A DNA stretch of 64,000 nt from Breviolum minutum Mf 1.05b.01 (GCA_000507305.1 DF239395.1:1-64000); one strand, 5' to 3'. Positions 24,282 to 35,298 are shown, counted from the first letter of the stretch. A program made the numbers and translations. Notes: generated by a model from the sequence alone, not told the origin.

Positions 24282-24479
24282 ATGTTTGATGTGATACCAA
24301 GATACGATCATGGCAAAATGGTGTGGGGCTTTCCTGTTGCTCACTTCGGGCTGATTCAACTTCCACAAAGAGACAATCGAAAGGTCAAATGTTCACTGCT
24401 GCAGTTAGACAATTCACTTCGACTTGACTTAGAACTCACCCACATTTACCATGAAACTGACCCAGATGTCACCAGCTAG
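24282..24479 (+). CDS. Possible coding segment, unrecognised
   Basis: A plus-strand frame has protein-like composition in its last 50 codons (HFGLIQLPQRDNRKVKCSLL, then a LDLELTHIYHETDPD stretch) and closes at TAG 24477-24479. The TAG is immediately followed by GTCACA, so the stop could instead lie in a donor region. It may belong with the plus-strand exons at 23646 and 24688. Confidence 0.35.
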   Translation: MFDVIPRYDHGKMVWGFPVAHFGLIQLPQRDNRKVKCSLLQLDNSLRLDLELTHIYHETDPDVTS

Positions 24480-24687
24480 GTCACATTTTGCAGGATATGT
24501 GATATGAAACACGAATTCTATCTCTCGATACATGTACATAAGCGCTGAGAATGTGGAATGAACATGCATTGGTAAAACGCTGGTAAATATGCATTTGAAA
24601 TGTAATGTCTTGTAATGTATTAATGTCTCTCTTGATTTACGTTGATGTTAACACACTCTTATAGATATCACTGGCCATCCCCTAAGT

Positions 24688-24918
24688 TTGTTCTTCCAAA
24701 ACAATTGTAGCTTCGGCAAACCACATCCATCATTGCCTATCCCTGTCTTCATTGTTGAACAAAACATATGGGATGATGTAGATAGAACCATCCTACAGAA
24801 ACCACCACAGTCTCAGCATCAGTCGCCCCATTTCCCCCATGCATATGATTTCTGGATATGGTTTCCAGCCAACAAGATCAGGAATCTGAAGGTTGTGAAG
24901 GTGGATTATGGAATCTAA
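24688..24918 (+). CDS. Possible terminal exon, unrecognised
   Basis: The plus-strand frame to TAA 24916-24918 contains PVFIVEQNIWDDVDRTILQK, a Gln/Pro/His linker and FWIWFPANKIRNLKVVKVDY. The composition is ordinary for a folded domain. The 5' boundary is not certain. Same strand as 23646-23803 and 24282-24479. Confidence 0.35.
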   Translation: MFFQNNCSFGKPHPSLPIPVFIVEQNIWDDVDRTILQKPPQSQHQSPHFPHAYDFWIWFPANKIRNLKVVKVDYGI

Positions 24919-25079
24919 AAACATTCTACATGTGCAAATTTAGTATATACGTAGATTCGACCAAAAAAAAGTGTACACCAAGTACTTATATACATCTATT
25001 TGCAAATCTATCAAACTTCATCGAAATTCTTGATGGAAGTGGAGCCACAGGGCCCTGTTAATTTGTAAAAATCACCTTG

Positions 25080-25685
25080 TCATGCTGCATCACCCCAATA
25101 CCCTCCAGCGTTGTCCGTACTTTTTGTATTGACCATGATTGCACCATTCTCCACCGCGGTGCCTCAAACCTTTTGTGATTGTAGATAATATAGATATTCA
25201 ATAATACATACTTCAAACATCAACTCCAGTGGTGCAAAACCTGCGTTAAAAGAAAATACTGCAATTGTTGTGAATATCATCATAAATTATAGACATCAAA
25301 TTTTCTCAATTTTCCCATATTTTGACATCTTTTCCCTAAGTCCTACTACCAAAGTTGGTGCCCCTCTTCCTCCAAACCTCTATGCACTTGGGTTTCCTAC
25401 TGCATGAAGTCCCCATCTTCTCTGGAAACAAATCTGTTCACCTCGGTTCATCGCCACCAATTTGATCGGCCAACAAATCATGATGGAAATAAATTCTACA
25501 ACAAAATTGATCATGTTCAACTGTTCAAACTTTCTTGAGATTGTTTTACCTTGCAAATGTTTTTTCCTGGTTTGTGATGCCTTTTTTTTACCCACCCCCA
25601 GCATGGAGGTGACCCAAATTTGCCCATTGCATCATGGATGTGGGAGTTTGTTGTTCGATGCCCTTCTTGGCATCAAGGCCTTCAC
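25080..25685 (-). CDS. C-terminal three exons of a minus-strand gene
   Basis: Exons 25685-25596 (EGLDAKKGIEQQTPTSMMQW, donor GTGGGT), 25421-25350 (acceptor TTTGTTTCCAG; KMGTSCSRKPKCIEVWRKRG, donor GTAGTAG) and 25162-25080 join with matching phase 1 at both junctions. The last exon ends in TGA 25082-25080 after a GGYWGDAA tail. In another frame this last exon is also open and runs to a GTGATT donor; phase agreement favours the terminal reading. The product is not recognised. The pseudogene at 26020-26935 lies just upstream on the same strand. Confidence 0.45.
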
Positions 25686-26019
25686 CTCAAATTGCTTGGA
25701 AATCAGCTGGAAGTGTCAAGAGATTCCTGAGATACTGACCACACTAGTTTGGACTTCCGCCATGGCTGCAAGAAACCTGTGAAAAGCTTTGAGCCAAGGC
25801 AATATGAAGCCATATCATGTGGAAAAAAAAACTGCAGTTGTTGCAACTTTCACGTTTTTCCAATGGACTTTGACTTTGACAAAAAGCTTTTGGTTCCGCG
25901 CAATTTTTGTTTTTCAGGCACAAGGCAGGCCTGCAACACTGGGACATTTGCCGGTCGCTATCCGTTCTCTTTCTTTTCTCAGGCCATTCAAGAGGGAGAC
26001 CCGGAACACTGGGACATTT

Positions 26020-26935
26020 GCCTAGCGGCTTTCAATCGAAATCATGTGCTGACGGGACAGCACAAAGGGGTGCGACAGACTCGGCCATGAGGTCTTCAAC
26101 CTATGCCTCAGGGATTCCATGCAACTGCGTTGCACTGAGTACCTTTGCCTTATCATCCTTCTCTTTGTTGCAGTCTGCCAAGAATTTTGCAGGTCTTTCA
26201 TCCACTTACACAAATAAGCAGCGGCAGGGTCTTCAAAAAAGATGAGTCAGTCCTGCCGATTTGCCCTATTTCCTGGCAACGAGCCCAACTTGCTGGAATC
26301 CCAGCTGACTAGTGACATGCTCGAAATCCTCTCCTTGTGAAACTTCACAAGTTTGGTGTTGATATGCCGACCCGGACTGTAAATGACAAGGACATTTGAA
26401 ATCTGCCTCAAGATGTTGGTTCCTTCATCAAGATTTCAACGTGCATCTTCTCATCAGGCTCCATAGAAAGCCCAAGCCTCATGGCAGAAATTTCATCCTT
26501 CTTTGACATACCGTGAGCCTTTGGCCGTCTTGCTGCGACAAATGCAGTCCTCTCCAAGCCAACTCCAAGCTCCTGTGTTTTGCAGGGTAACAGGCTTTTG
26601 GTGCAGGACAAAACGGCCGGAGTAGTGTGTGAAAACACGGAAACTCTCGGCTGGAAGTCTCCAGAAGATCGTCATAGTGAAATTCTAGGGCGATCTTCTG
26701 GACACTTCCAGCCGAGTGAACCTCAGAGAAGTTGAAACTGCCTTGCTGTAACAGCAGGTACTTCTCGCCATCAATTCTGCTCATGTGCGAATCTCCAATT
26801 TCACCACCTGTTGAGGTATATAGTTGGCTGTTGGGGATCGTTCGCACAAGTCGATACGCTGCCACTGCCGCAGTCTCCGCACTTCCATGCGATGGCAAAG
26901 TTGCAGATTTCCCGGGCTGCCATCTTCGGTGCAAA
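26020..26935 (-). pseudogene. Decayed protein-coding gene, several frameshifts and stops
   Basis: Protein-like translation continues along the minus strand but jumps frame at least four times. The segments are: to about 26700 (GEKYLLLQQGSFNFSEVHSA), 26675-26590 (ESFRVFTHYSGRFVLHQKPV), 26590-26420 (HGMSKKDEISAMRLGLSMEP), 26425-26170 (NVLVIYSPGRHINTKLVKFH, then FFEDPAAAYLCKWMKDLQNS) and 26180-26030 (KDDKAKVLSATQLHGIPEA, then VEDLMAESVAPL). Each jump is a one- or two-base shift without good splice sites, and one TGA and one TAG interrupt otherwise smooth reading. A strong hairpin at 26647-26715 sits at the first break. The ancestral family is not recognised. Very small introns are an alternative for some of the shifts. 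Confidence 0.5.
26647..26715. repeat. 27-nt inverted repeat (hairpin) inside the pseudogene
   Basis: The arm 26647-26673 (TCGGCTGGAAGT, one base, TCCAGAAGATCG) is mirrored by 26689-26715 with two mismatches and a 15-nt loop. Such a near-perfect inverted duplication suggests a template-switch event; its position coincides with the first frame break. Confidence 0.85.
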
Positions 26936-28772
26936 AATCAGCCTGACGTTGTCATCCATGACTCACACTTGTTCGTTGTTGAATCAACTTGCTTGCACGT
27001 TACCCCATCCGTGCCATAACAGACCTTTCTTTCTAAACATCCTCTGGGAACCATCAAAACAGCTCAGCCTCTGCACAAGCCAATTTGGCATATCATCCAA
27101 TCTTCATGTTTTCGATTGTCTTTAAGATTCGTACACATGGGAAACTGAACTTACGCTATTGATGACCATAACCCCCAAGTTGCGGGTGACCTTTTCTTGA
27201 ATCACTTGCACGCCAGGTGGCAACTGCTTCCCTTTTAATGTCACAAATTTGAGCCAAATGAGCAACATTCAAACCCTGACATTCCATGAAACTGTGACTG
27301 GTTTCTAGGGATCCTTATAATGGCGTGTTAAAATCCAAAAAAAAAATGTGTAATCCCCTATATATAGCAAATAACCAGGGGCCCTTCACTGCTCAAATGT
27401 CATGGGTTGAGTCAAAAAGTTGGGTTCACCCAAGTCAATAGATCCTTGGAATGCAAGTTGGGCAGCGATAGTGATATAGAATCTTATAAACATTCACAAA
27501 CACCCAACCAGGCTAGGTAGAAAAAATGCAAAGTTATTCTGGGGGAGTTAGCTGTGATTAACATAAATATCTTGCAATCATCAACATACAAGAAATTAAA
27601 TATCTTGCAATCATCGACATACAAGAATAACTCTCAATTCACCCCCTGGCAGAATGAAGTATTAATCTTGCACGAGAAGTGGTTGCAAATCTTGAAGGGA
27701 CATTTCAAAAAAGAAACACTAAGGGTCTACCTGCAAATGATGACTATGGGATATACCCTCCAAATAATGATAACTTGTACATAACTGGGGCCTTACCCAA
27801 TAGTCCTATAGGCCTGTAGGGTACCACTATGATAACCTCAACTTGTGTATTCCATCAAGTTTGCGGATGTTTCAAACACCTTCAAAACGCGCACAGAAGG
27901 AAAAGGCCATCGCTGCTCGTGGATCTTTTCAGCTGTTTCCTTTTGCGGTCATGCATCCTTCTCTCGCGACCGTGAAACGGCACGCAGTTTCGGGAATCCA
28001 TATTGCCGATGTGTTTTTGGTCAAACTTGCTGGACTTGAAATATGTTGGCAAATCAGCCAACAGCCATGACTTTAGTCAGACTTGAAATAAGAATTTTGG
28101 AAGGTTTCAAAATGATTACTGCAAATTCCGTGAATCCTTGAATCAACCTTTGTTTCTGATGGTCTTTTCTTGGGATATGCAGGTTGAAACTGCCTATCTC
28201 TAACAAATATTGAAGGTATGTTTATTTTGCATCCAGGTCGCTACTCTACAACTGGAATCAGAACGGAACATCTATATCTCTTCACTTCGCTTGGACAGCA
28301 CCAACTTGCATCAAGGGCATTGTTAGGAAGATTCACTGTTTGAAGTGAAAAACGCACGAGGACCCATAATTCGGGGGGAAGAGCAAAACAAAGCAGGCAT
28401 CTTATCAACGCATTGAGTCTGAGGCATGTTCAAGTTGAACTTCTGCAATTCGTACTATATAAGGCCATGACTTAACAAACATAGTCTTCTTTCAATGCAT
28501 TCCATCAGGAAGGTCCCAAATCTTCACAGGTTCACAGATTCTATGATTATGAAAGATGACATGGTTTGGTGACATTTGATGGAATCTCCAAGTCAAGTGT
28601 CCAAGGTAATGACCAGGTACCACGCAACACCTCAATCGTCTACACCACTGGCATCACGAGTCGACCTTTTTATCAAACCACTTACTAACCGGCTTTTCAT
28701 CACCATCTAGATATTTCATCCCCGAAAACAAGCCATTCATCAACTTCCAAGAACTTCCTATCCTTTGGACAC

Positions 28773-28892
28773 CGGTAAAAACATGGACTCATCCGCAGCT
28801 GCCACTTGGGGTGAAACCAAGCTCCACCTCCATCGTCGCACATTCGTGCGATGAATCAAACGGCTGGAGGCCTCGTCTCTTGCCATGCAAAT
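28773..28892 (-). CDS. Probable 120-nt internal exon
   Basis: Forty codons lie between an AAAAGTTGAAG acceptor and a GTGTCC donor, phase 0 at both ends. The peptide runs ICMARDEASSRLIHRTNVRR, then WRWSLVSPQ and a DESMFLP end. Other frames are also open but with poorer composition. No family recognised. Confidence 0.4.
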
Positions 28893-29346
28893 CTTCAACT
28901 TTTTGGGGTGTTAAGGGTCGACCTCTTGAAAAAAAAATACACATATCCCCCAAAAAAAAATAAATCCATGAACGGGTCTCCACATTGTTTTTTCTTCAAA
29001 ACCCCAAAAGGCTTTCTGGGTGGAACTCGTGTATATTGTAGGTGTTTTGTTTGAATCAACAAATTAAGTTGGGGCTGTTGGATCCCCGAAAAACGCAAAA
29101 CCAATCTAAAGTGTTCGTTACGAAGGATGGATATGGGAACCCCTTGCAACAAGATGGTTTCCTTGATGCTTGTTGATGGCCAATTTCGACTGAATGGGTT
29201 TTGTGAAATGTTGCGTTTCCCTGCCCGTTCAAAATCTGGCGTTCTTATCATGACTGATTCCAATGATTGCTAATTTCCCATGTTTTTCACCTGCATAAAT
29301 GTCCACAACCATCAAGTTGTGTTTTGCATATGACCTTTGTACGTAG

Positions 29347-29441
29347 CCTGTGGCAAGATTGTTCCGGCAAAAAGCTGGGCGCGGCGGCTTCGGATCATAC
29401 GAGTGCCTCAGGAAAAAGGGATGCTTCGCCAGCAAAGGTGG
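29347..29441 (+). CDS. Probable plus-strand exon, Gly/Lys/Arg-rich
   Basis: The acceptor TTTGTACGTAG is followed by 31 codons and a perfect GTAAGTT donor. The frame preferred reads PVARLFRQKAGRGGFGSYEC followed by LRKKGCFASKG. A second plus frame is also open. The minus strand is open too but lacks the splice consensus. Function unknown. Confidence 0.4.
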
Positions 29442-29763
29442 GTAAGTTAGGTAGTTGATTTTGATGAGGAATCAAGGAAGATTCCTCTAGGGAAAATCTA
29501 GACTTCTAAACAGTGATGATGTAAAACTCAAATTTGGAAAATTGAGGTATTGTTTTCGGAAAATCCCCAATTTCTAGGTCTTTTATGCACATTGCCCGAA
29601 AAAAAACTGCCCGTGAATTTTGAGTGGATATTTATTTGACCCTTCTCTTTCCACTCGGCAACTTCAAGCAGGAATTGCTCAAAAGTGAAGCCTTTTCAAA
29701 GTTCCAGGAAGCTGGCAAGGGGCCTCCTATATTTACTGTACACCAAAAGGTAAATTATATATG

Positions 29764-29861
29764 ACTAGTTGGTGGTTACAACCCAGTTGAAAAATATTAG
29801 TCAAATTGGATCATTTCCCCAGGTAGGGGTGAAAATGAAAAATATTTGAAACCACCACCCA
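29764..29861. repeat. MITE-like hairpin repeat, family 1, copy B
   Basis: Begins CTAGTTGGTGGTTACAACCC and ends AATATTTGAAACCACCACCC. The centre carries ATTGGATCATTTCCCCAGG, shared with the other copies. Inverted ends of about 25 nt. Confidence 0.75.
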
Positions 29862-30019
29862 GATGATTTACGACTGGAAAAACAGCTTGGCGACAGGACC
29901 CAATAGTACAGTACATGATTGTTATTCATCAACTTGGATTTCCCCCTGAAATGAGGTGAATTTTCAAAGTCAACCTTCAACTAACTTTATCATCCCGATA
30001 TTTCCCGACACCCCCTAAG

Positions 30020-30227
30020 GCCCCCAGCGGTGAAACGGCGCCGTTCTTTAAGCCACTTTGCCAGGCCTCCAAACGACTAGCAGATCCAAGGAGTCCCCAA
30101 AATCATGGGGTTTTGAGATGTATCTCCGGCTTCGAACATGGTTTTCGAATGGTGCCCAGGATGAGCTGCTCCTGTTTTCTTTGGGGAGAAGAGACCACCA
30201 ATTGGCCCCCAAAATAAATGTCGGGAA
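30020..30227 (+). CDS. Coding-like island, strand uncertain
   Basis: The plus-strand frame PSGETAPFFKPLCQASKRLA continues to HGVLRCISGFEHGFRMVPRM and beyond for about 75 codons before TAA. A second plus frame and one minus frame are also open with plausible composition, so this is likely exonic but the frame is unproven. No motif recognised. Confidence 0.3.
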
Positions 30228-30861
30228 GTTGGATGATTCATTGATGGCATCTATTCCTACATGGTGATGTCTCACCACCCAGTTGGAAGAAGTACAACAT
30301 ACACCTGTCACATATCTACCAAAGAGTTCGTTGGTGAAAATGTGTTTAATCAAAAAGAGAACTGTGCTTGTAACAAACTCGTCAACAAAAACAAAGGCTC
30401 CATATCTCTATCGAGTAAATATTCATATATTTCAGATAGAAAGGTAGTTAGTTGAGTTTTTTTACAAAATGCAAGCCAATATCCCAAATAGATTTCCACT
30501 GAGCGTCTGGGAAAGGAACATCGGTTTCTTATTTTGTTGCGGTTGAAATCGGGTAAAAGCACTCAATTTTGTGCAAAACATCTTAGGAATATCCCATGAA
30601 AGTCGATGAAACTCCTCATGGGTAAGTTTCATGGCTTTGGTTCTGAACAAAAAACATGGGAGAAACATGAGCCACAATCACTATATGGGTGAAATGCTCT
30701 CAACGTAAAAATATCAAAAAAATGTGTGAAACCACCACCTAGATCACTAGATCACATACTTATGAAAGTCTTACGAAAGTCGGTGATGTGATGTTCATCT
30801 GGCAATCAGCAGTTAAAGGGACTAGTAAGTTATCACATATTCCAATATAACCACCACTCAC

Positions 30862-30973
30862 AGATATCCTCATCCTGCTGTTCCTCACTGTTCCTCCCAA
30901 AATGTGCCTAAGCATATCCCGTGTGAGATTGGGCAAAGACTTCTGAGCACGCCGCAAGACCTTCATCGTTTAA
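30862..30973 (-). CDS. Probable exon; two competing frames, one with an in-frame TAG
   Basis: The exon is bounded by an acceptor CATCAAATTCAG and a consensus GTGAGT donor. In phase 0 the frame reads LNDEGLAACSEVFAQSHTGY, then A, a TAG, and AHFGRNSEEQQDEDI, which is strongly protein-like on both sides of the stop. In another frame an ATG at 30966-30964 opens MKVLRRAQKSLPNLTRDMLR and stays open to the same donor in phase 0, which would make it a first coding exon. I cannot decide between these. Confidence 0.4.
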
Positions 30974-31317
30974 CTGAATTTGATGGGGGGGATTTCCTCA
31001 AAGATGTTTCTTCAGGGAAATGGTTGGTGTGTTTGTGGGTTAGAATTGAACCCCAAGACAAACTCCTCTAGTAATCTAGCAGGATCTTCACAAACCTGGA
31101 CACTCTTATCACCATTGGATCCTTATGTCCAACCTGGACATCCCTATCTATCTCTGTCTATCCCGAACAGGGAGAATTTTGAGGCCACCAAATATGAAAA
31201 ATCTTTAGCCACGATAAAACGGATTATCTTACATATGTATATGATCTCAGACAAAGCATTGAAAGCCTCAATCAAAAGGCACATAAGTAGCTGAGCTGCC
31301 TTTAAAAAGTGGCAAAG

Positions 31318-31424
31318 TTCTTCGGGAGACTTCGGAAACTATGAATCTGTCAGCGTATTTGAGTTGACTACACCCAAATCCCAGACTCTCAATGTATGGT
31401 CTCTTTACCGTACAAAACTGGCTG
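31318..31424 (+). CDS. Probable plus-strand internal exon
   Basis: After a GTGGCAAAG acceptor, 35 codons read SSGDFGNYESVSVFELTTPK followed by SQTLNVWSLYRTKLA, ending at a GTAAAGG donor in phase 1. Alternating polar and hydrophobic residues suggest a beta-rich domain. No family is recognised. The minus strand is partly open but of poorer composition. Confidence 0.4.
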
Positions 31425-31658
31425 GTAAAGGGCCCTAAATGCAGGTGTTCATACACCAGCCTCATTAAATTTTCAAGGAGTGGAATTTCAAAATCAGACA
31501 GTTACATTGTGAAGTTGTGGTCTTCTTTTGCATAAGCCCTGGAAAATTAAGATGGAACATGAAAATCACCTGTTGGAAAAGGAATGAGATCATCTTCCAA
31601 GCTTTTATGAGATGTACCAATCTTTAACCCCTTCAACAACAACTACTTTCAGACCCAC

Positions 31659-31730
31659 CTCCTTTCGTGTGTAATCGTCCACACTGTAGCCAGCAGGCCT
31701 GAGTTGTTTCTGCTTCCAGAACAAGGTCTG
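31659..31730 (-). CDS. Probable 72-nt internal exon
   Basis: The acceptor TTTTTTGTTCCCAAG and donor GTGGGT enclose 24 codons (QTLFWKQKQLRPAGYSVDDY then TRKE), phase 0 at both ends. It lies in the series of minus-strand exons between 28.8 and 38.1 kb. Confidence 0.45.
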
Positions 31731-32376
31731 CTTGGGAACAAAAAAACGAACCCCGGCAAGGACTATAGCTGGTTTAGAAGTGGTATTTACTGCTAAATGG
31801 GTGGATGATATGAAGGGATCTTGCTATCCAACTTATGCTGGATTAGTTCAAACTGAGGCCAAAGTGGGTGTCCTGCTGTACTTTTCAATTATCTGTCGTG
31901 ACCTTAATCCATTTAGACTGGTGGGGAGATCATTGAACATATGCATCAACTGATTTGTAAAAAGTAAAGATGTCCAAATTCAGTGCATTTAGGTAGGAAA
32001 AGGGGATTTGGCATCACCAAATCCTGTTGAACCTGAAAGAGATAGGACCCGGCCCCTCAACCAAACTGCGGTGCAACGTAAGCCCGGCGGTTTTTTCCGT
32101 CGTTTCTGTTGAAAATAGTTGAAAATATTAGATACATATTTCATATTATCATATTTATTTGCATATGCATAATATGTACAAATATGTACGGGACCACGAT
32201 ATAGCCATGAACTAGTCGATTTAAAACCAACCTCTAAGGTTTTGGGGGAGCCTTACACCGTATGCCAGATGACTTGCCAGCTTAGCCAATTGACAAGTTC
32301 GCCATATTTCGGAGAAACACGTCCTACAGTCCTATTTTTCTGAAACCAAAGACCTCAAGTCTGAAAGTCAAGCTAC

Positions 32377-32551
32377 CCAGGTGTCTCCGTGGTGGGTCGG
32401 GCCCAGGAGGGATACCTGCAGGGTGAACAGGTGAAGAAATTTGGGTGTGTCCTGCCAGCAGTGACCAGGATTCTTCCATTTCTAATACAAATGGGATGCC
32501 TATTGACCAGAGGGTCAATGTCGTGAAAGCATTTGCTCTTTTCGTAAAACA
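32377..32551 (-). CDS. Probable 175-nt internal exon with Cys cluster
   Basis: The acceptor GGATATTCCAAG and donor GTAGCT enclose an open frame of 57 codons. It includes KCFHDIDPLVNRHPICIRNG and a THPNFFTCSPCRYPSW segment; the C-S-P-C pair, with the earlier Cys and His residues, could bind zinc. It ends in phase 2. Another minus-strand frame is also open here, but this one runs exactly between the splice sites. Confidence 0.45.
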
Positions 32552-32932
32552 CTTGGAATATCCAATGTCCACCGCAGAATTTCATTGAATTTCTCAAGGA
32601 TCACTATGAATATTCAATTTCCAGCATCCCGGGTAGGAAAAACACTTCAAGTTACATTCCAGAAAAAGAATCGAACCGGCCACCCAGATCACTCTGAGAT
32701 GCCAAAAATGAACTCTACCCCCTCCTCCCACCAAAAGCAGGTGGTGAACCATGTCACCTTCTTGTGGAAAATCAGAAGATGATGATCCGGAGGGGCTTTC
32801 GAAGGGCCAGAAGGGCTCACCAATGATCAGATTTCAGGCTACATCAACAAAACCTCCCAACCTATGTTTTAGTGTACTCCGATTCTTGAGAAGATGATCC
32901 CCTTCTGACTTGGGATATCCATTTGTTTTTCT

Positions 32933-33202
32933 TCATCGATGAAGGTCAATTTCAGCATCTCTGTGTGGCCCAGAAATCCTGGCTTTCATAGTTAAACCTT
33001 CGTAATAGACCGGGATTTCAATGGGACCTCCACTGGTTTTTGGATCAGTTTCCCCAATCTGAAACCTGATGTTTTCAACAATGAGCCTCTTGGCAGAATG
33101 CTTGTCCAAATTCTCGCCCACGATACGCTCGCGCCTGAAATTTGTGCACAGCTTTTCTGCAGGAAATCGAGGGTTCGAAAAGTGTTGGGACATTGACGTC
33201 AT
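32933..33202 (-). CDS. C-terminal exon of a minus-strand gene, about 90 codons
   Basis: A long, clean frame with charged, folded-protein composition (NFRRERIVGENLDKHSAKRL, then VENIRFQIGETDPKTSGG) ends at TGA 32935-32933 after AEIDLHR. An ATG at 33202-33200 directly follows an AAAG acceptor, so it may be an exon start rather than the gene start. A stretch encoding ALDGTDPRHPSMNYLTQ before a GTAACG donor at 33276 would precede it in phase 0. The product is not recognised; a beta-sandwich type C-terminus is possible. Confidence 0.5.
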   Translation of the reverse strand: MTSMSQHFSNPRFPAEKLCTNFRRERIVGENLDKHSAKRLIVENIRFQIGETDPKTSGGPIEIPVYYEGLTMKARISGPHRDAEIDLHR

Positions 33203-33903
33203 CTTTCAGAGAAAAATACCATAAATTCAAACTCGAAAGTCTCCAAATATTGCCGATGTTGTTGGGTACCGTTACTTGAGTCAAGTAATTCATTGATGGA
33301 TGACGGGGATCAGTTCCGTCCAATGCAATTCCAAGAAGATTTCACGAGTCTACAAGGTTTTCCCACACACACCATTCAAAAACAAGTGATTCTCGCGGCA
33401 AAGGGTTGAGAAAAACGATTCCTGTCCAATACTTCCCTCAAAAATCCGGAGAGCAAATTGTCTTTCACCCAAACTCACCCACTTGATATGCACGGAGAAT
33501 ATGATATTTTACATTCAAATAGAAGTAAAAAAACATCATCCATTGAAAATAGGATCAAGTCATGGGGTGTTGCATGCCAGCGATGGCCACAAAATTGATG
33601 TGATACACGGAATCTGAAGGAACATCGTCAGGCATCCATACTACCTTCTCTCTGAAACGCTTGGTCCAAACCAAAAACTCTTCGAGTGAAGCCACTTCAT
33701 CCACAGGGTTGTAGAAAGGACCCAACTGATTCAGTAAGTGAATCTAGGTTCCCCCAAATAGATTTGATTCCCTCAACATTACCACAGACTCTTCAAGTCT
33801 GATTTCTGTAGGCACTTGCCGCTTGCCTACCTTCACCAGCCTAGATGAAGTACTATACTATCCAAGAACCCCACGACAGTGGTCATTATATTACCAGCCT
33901 AAA

Positions 33904-34248
33904 CTAATACACTCTTGTAAGGGAAATCTTGTAAAAATTCCCAAAAATTAGAATCGTTTGATCCCCCCAAAATGGGCAATCAAATGACCCCTTCAAAATC
34001 ATGGCTGAGATCCCAGACGACATGCGAACAGCACATTTCTCCAGGACAGTCTTCATGTCGTAGCGTCCAGGTGCAGGAATATCATTCTGACCGAGTTGCG
34101 ATGAGTGAAGTTGTGGCAGATTTGAGAGCAGACAGCAGCATTTTTTCCCCTCCAGTAAACTCGGTAAACCAAGGTTGGATAGGAAGGCAGCCATGTTGTC
34201 AGTCCAGAAAATGATGGTTTGTTTTTTTTGCAAGCAACAGCATATCAT
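33904..34248 (-). CDS. Coding-like island, strand uncertain
   Basis: The minus strand is open for 114 codons (including NMAAFLSNLGLPSLLEGKKC) while the plus strand is open for 80 codons over the same DNA (including AMSEVVADLRADSSIFSPPV). GC content is locally raised. Part of it is probably exonic, but neither strand has clear splice borders. No family recognised. Confidence 0.25.
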   Translation of the reverse strand: MICCCLQKKQTIIFWTDNMAAFLSNLGLPSLLEGKKCCCLLSNLPQLHSSQLGQNDIPAPGRYDMKTVLEKCAVRMSSGISAMILKGSFDCPFWGDQTILIFGNFYKISLTRVY

Positions 34249-34590
34249 CGATTTTGAATGGCCTCATGTCAGGCAAATGGTACATTCAAAAATAGTGCAA
34301 ATAGGAAAGTCTAAATTGAATTGAGGCCTGTTGGTGCTATATAGCCCACCGACTTCAAGAAGCACAACTTGGTTTACAGAATCTAGGGAACCTGGGAAGC
34401 TCATGGCACTTAGGAAGTTATATCAGCTTAACGTATACAAAAAGCTGTAAGTACCCAGAAGCTTATGTGGAATCCAACTGAGTAGTTGAATGAGCCATGA
34501 AGGTGGGGCAAAAATATATGTCTATATATCAAATGATACTATTAATGAAAGAACATGCAATGTTTCACCAACATATCAAAGTATCAACTT

Positions 34591-34671
<81 letters not shown>
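34591..34671. repeat. (ATC)27 microsatellite
   Basis: An uninterrupted run of ATC. The three plus-strand frames over it give poly-Ser, poly-His and poly-Ile; none is a real gene. Probably intronic. Confidence 0.95.
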
Positions 34672-34972
34672 TCTTCTCGTCCCATCTTGGCTTCCCACCG
34701 TCAACAAAAATGTTTATGGAACCGGATCCCAACAGTTCACCCCGACCCGTCTGTTGCCTTCAAGCGAATGCATTCATCTAAGAAGCTGTCCCGATTGCGC
34801 TTGTTGAATTCCCCTGAACGGACGGCGGTGTTTGGGGACACCGAGCGAAAGCATGACAAAGCCCCTCGGTCACCCAATCAATTCATGACTAGTGTCCTTG
34901 GTAAAGGATAAGGCCGTTGATACCAGGACGAGCTACAAGTCTACAAGGTACATCTATGTACATTGGATCTAC

Positions 34973-35298
34973 CTTCCCACCCAGAATTTCAGTCACCACC
35001 AGGACCATCACATTTTCACTATGGAATCCCTGTAAGCCTTCGTTTGTGACTGCTACTAGGTGGGGGTAGATCCAATATGTACATCTCACCAGAAACACTT
35101 CTACTCCAAACGAACCACCACACCTTTCAGTGAATATGGCCATGTCTGGAAAAGGAGTGTACCTGCTCACCTTGATATTCCTGCTACACCCTTCCACCAA
35201 CAATCTTTGGCCTGGTGACATTTCAATTGAGCCACGAAAGAAAACTGAGAAAGCTCCATGTACAGGGATTGCTTTTTTCATGGTCCACGTTTGACTCA
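34973..35298 (-). CDS. Two joined minus-strand exons, probable beta-rich protein
   Basis: Exon 35298-35090 (acceptor GCACCTCAAAG, donor GTGAGATG) encodes 69 codons including HGAFSVFFRGSIEMSPGQRL and FTERCGGSFGVEVFL. Exon 35029-34973 (acceptor AAGGCTTACAG, donor GTAGATCC) continues in phase 0 with GFHSENVMVLVVTEILGGK. Alternating hydrophobic residues and turns suggest a beta-sandwich. No family is recognised. It lies in the 28.8-38.1 kb minus-strand series. Confidence 0.5.

Noticed and set aside
27246-27262. Relict dinoflagellate spliced-leader sequence
   Set aside because: TTTGAGCCAAATGAGC resembles part of the reverse complement but lacks most of the 22-nt leader. Other near-matches were equally weak.
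34490-34911. Poly-Ser, poly-His and poly-Ile proteins
   Set aside because: All three are translations of one ATC microsatellite in different frames, without coding support on either side.
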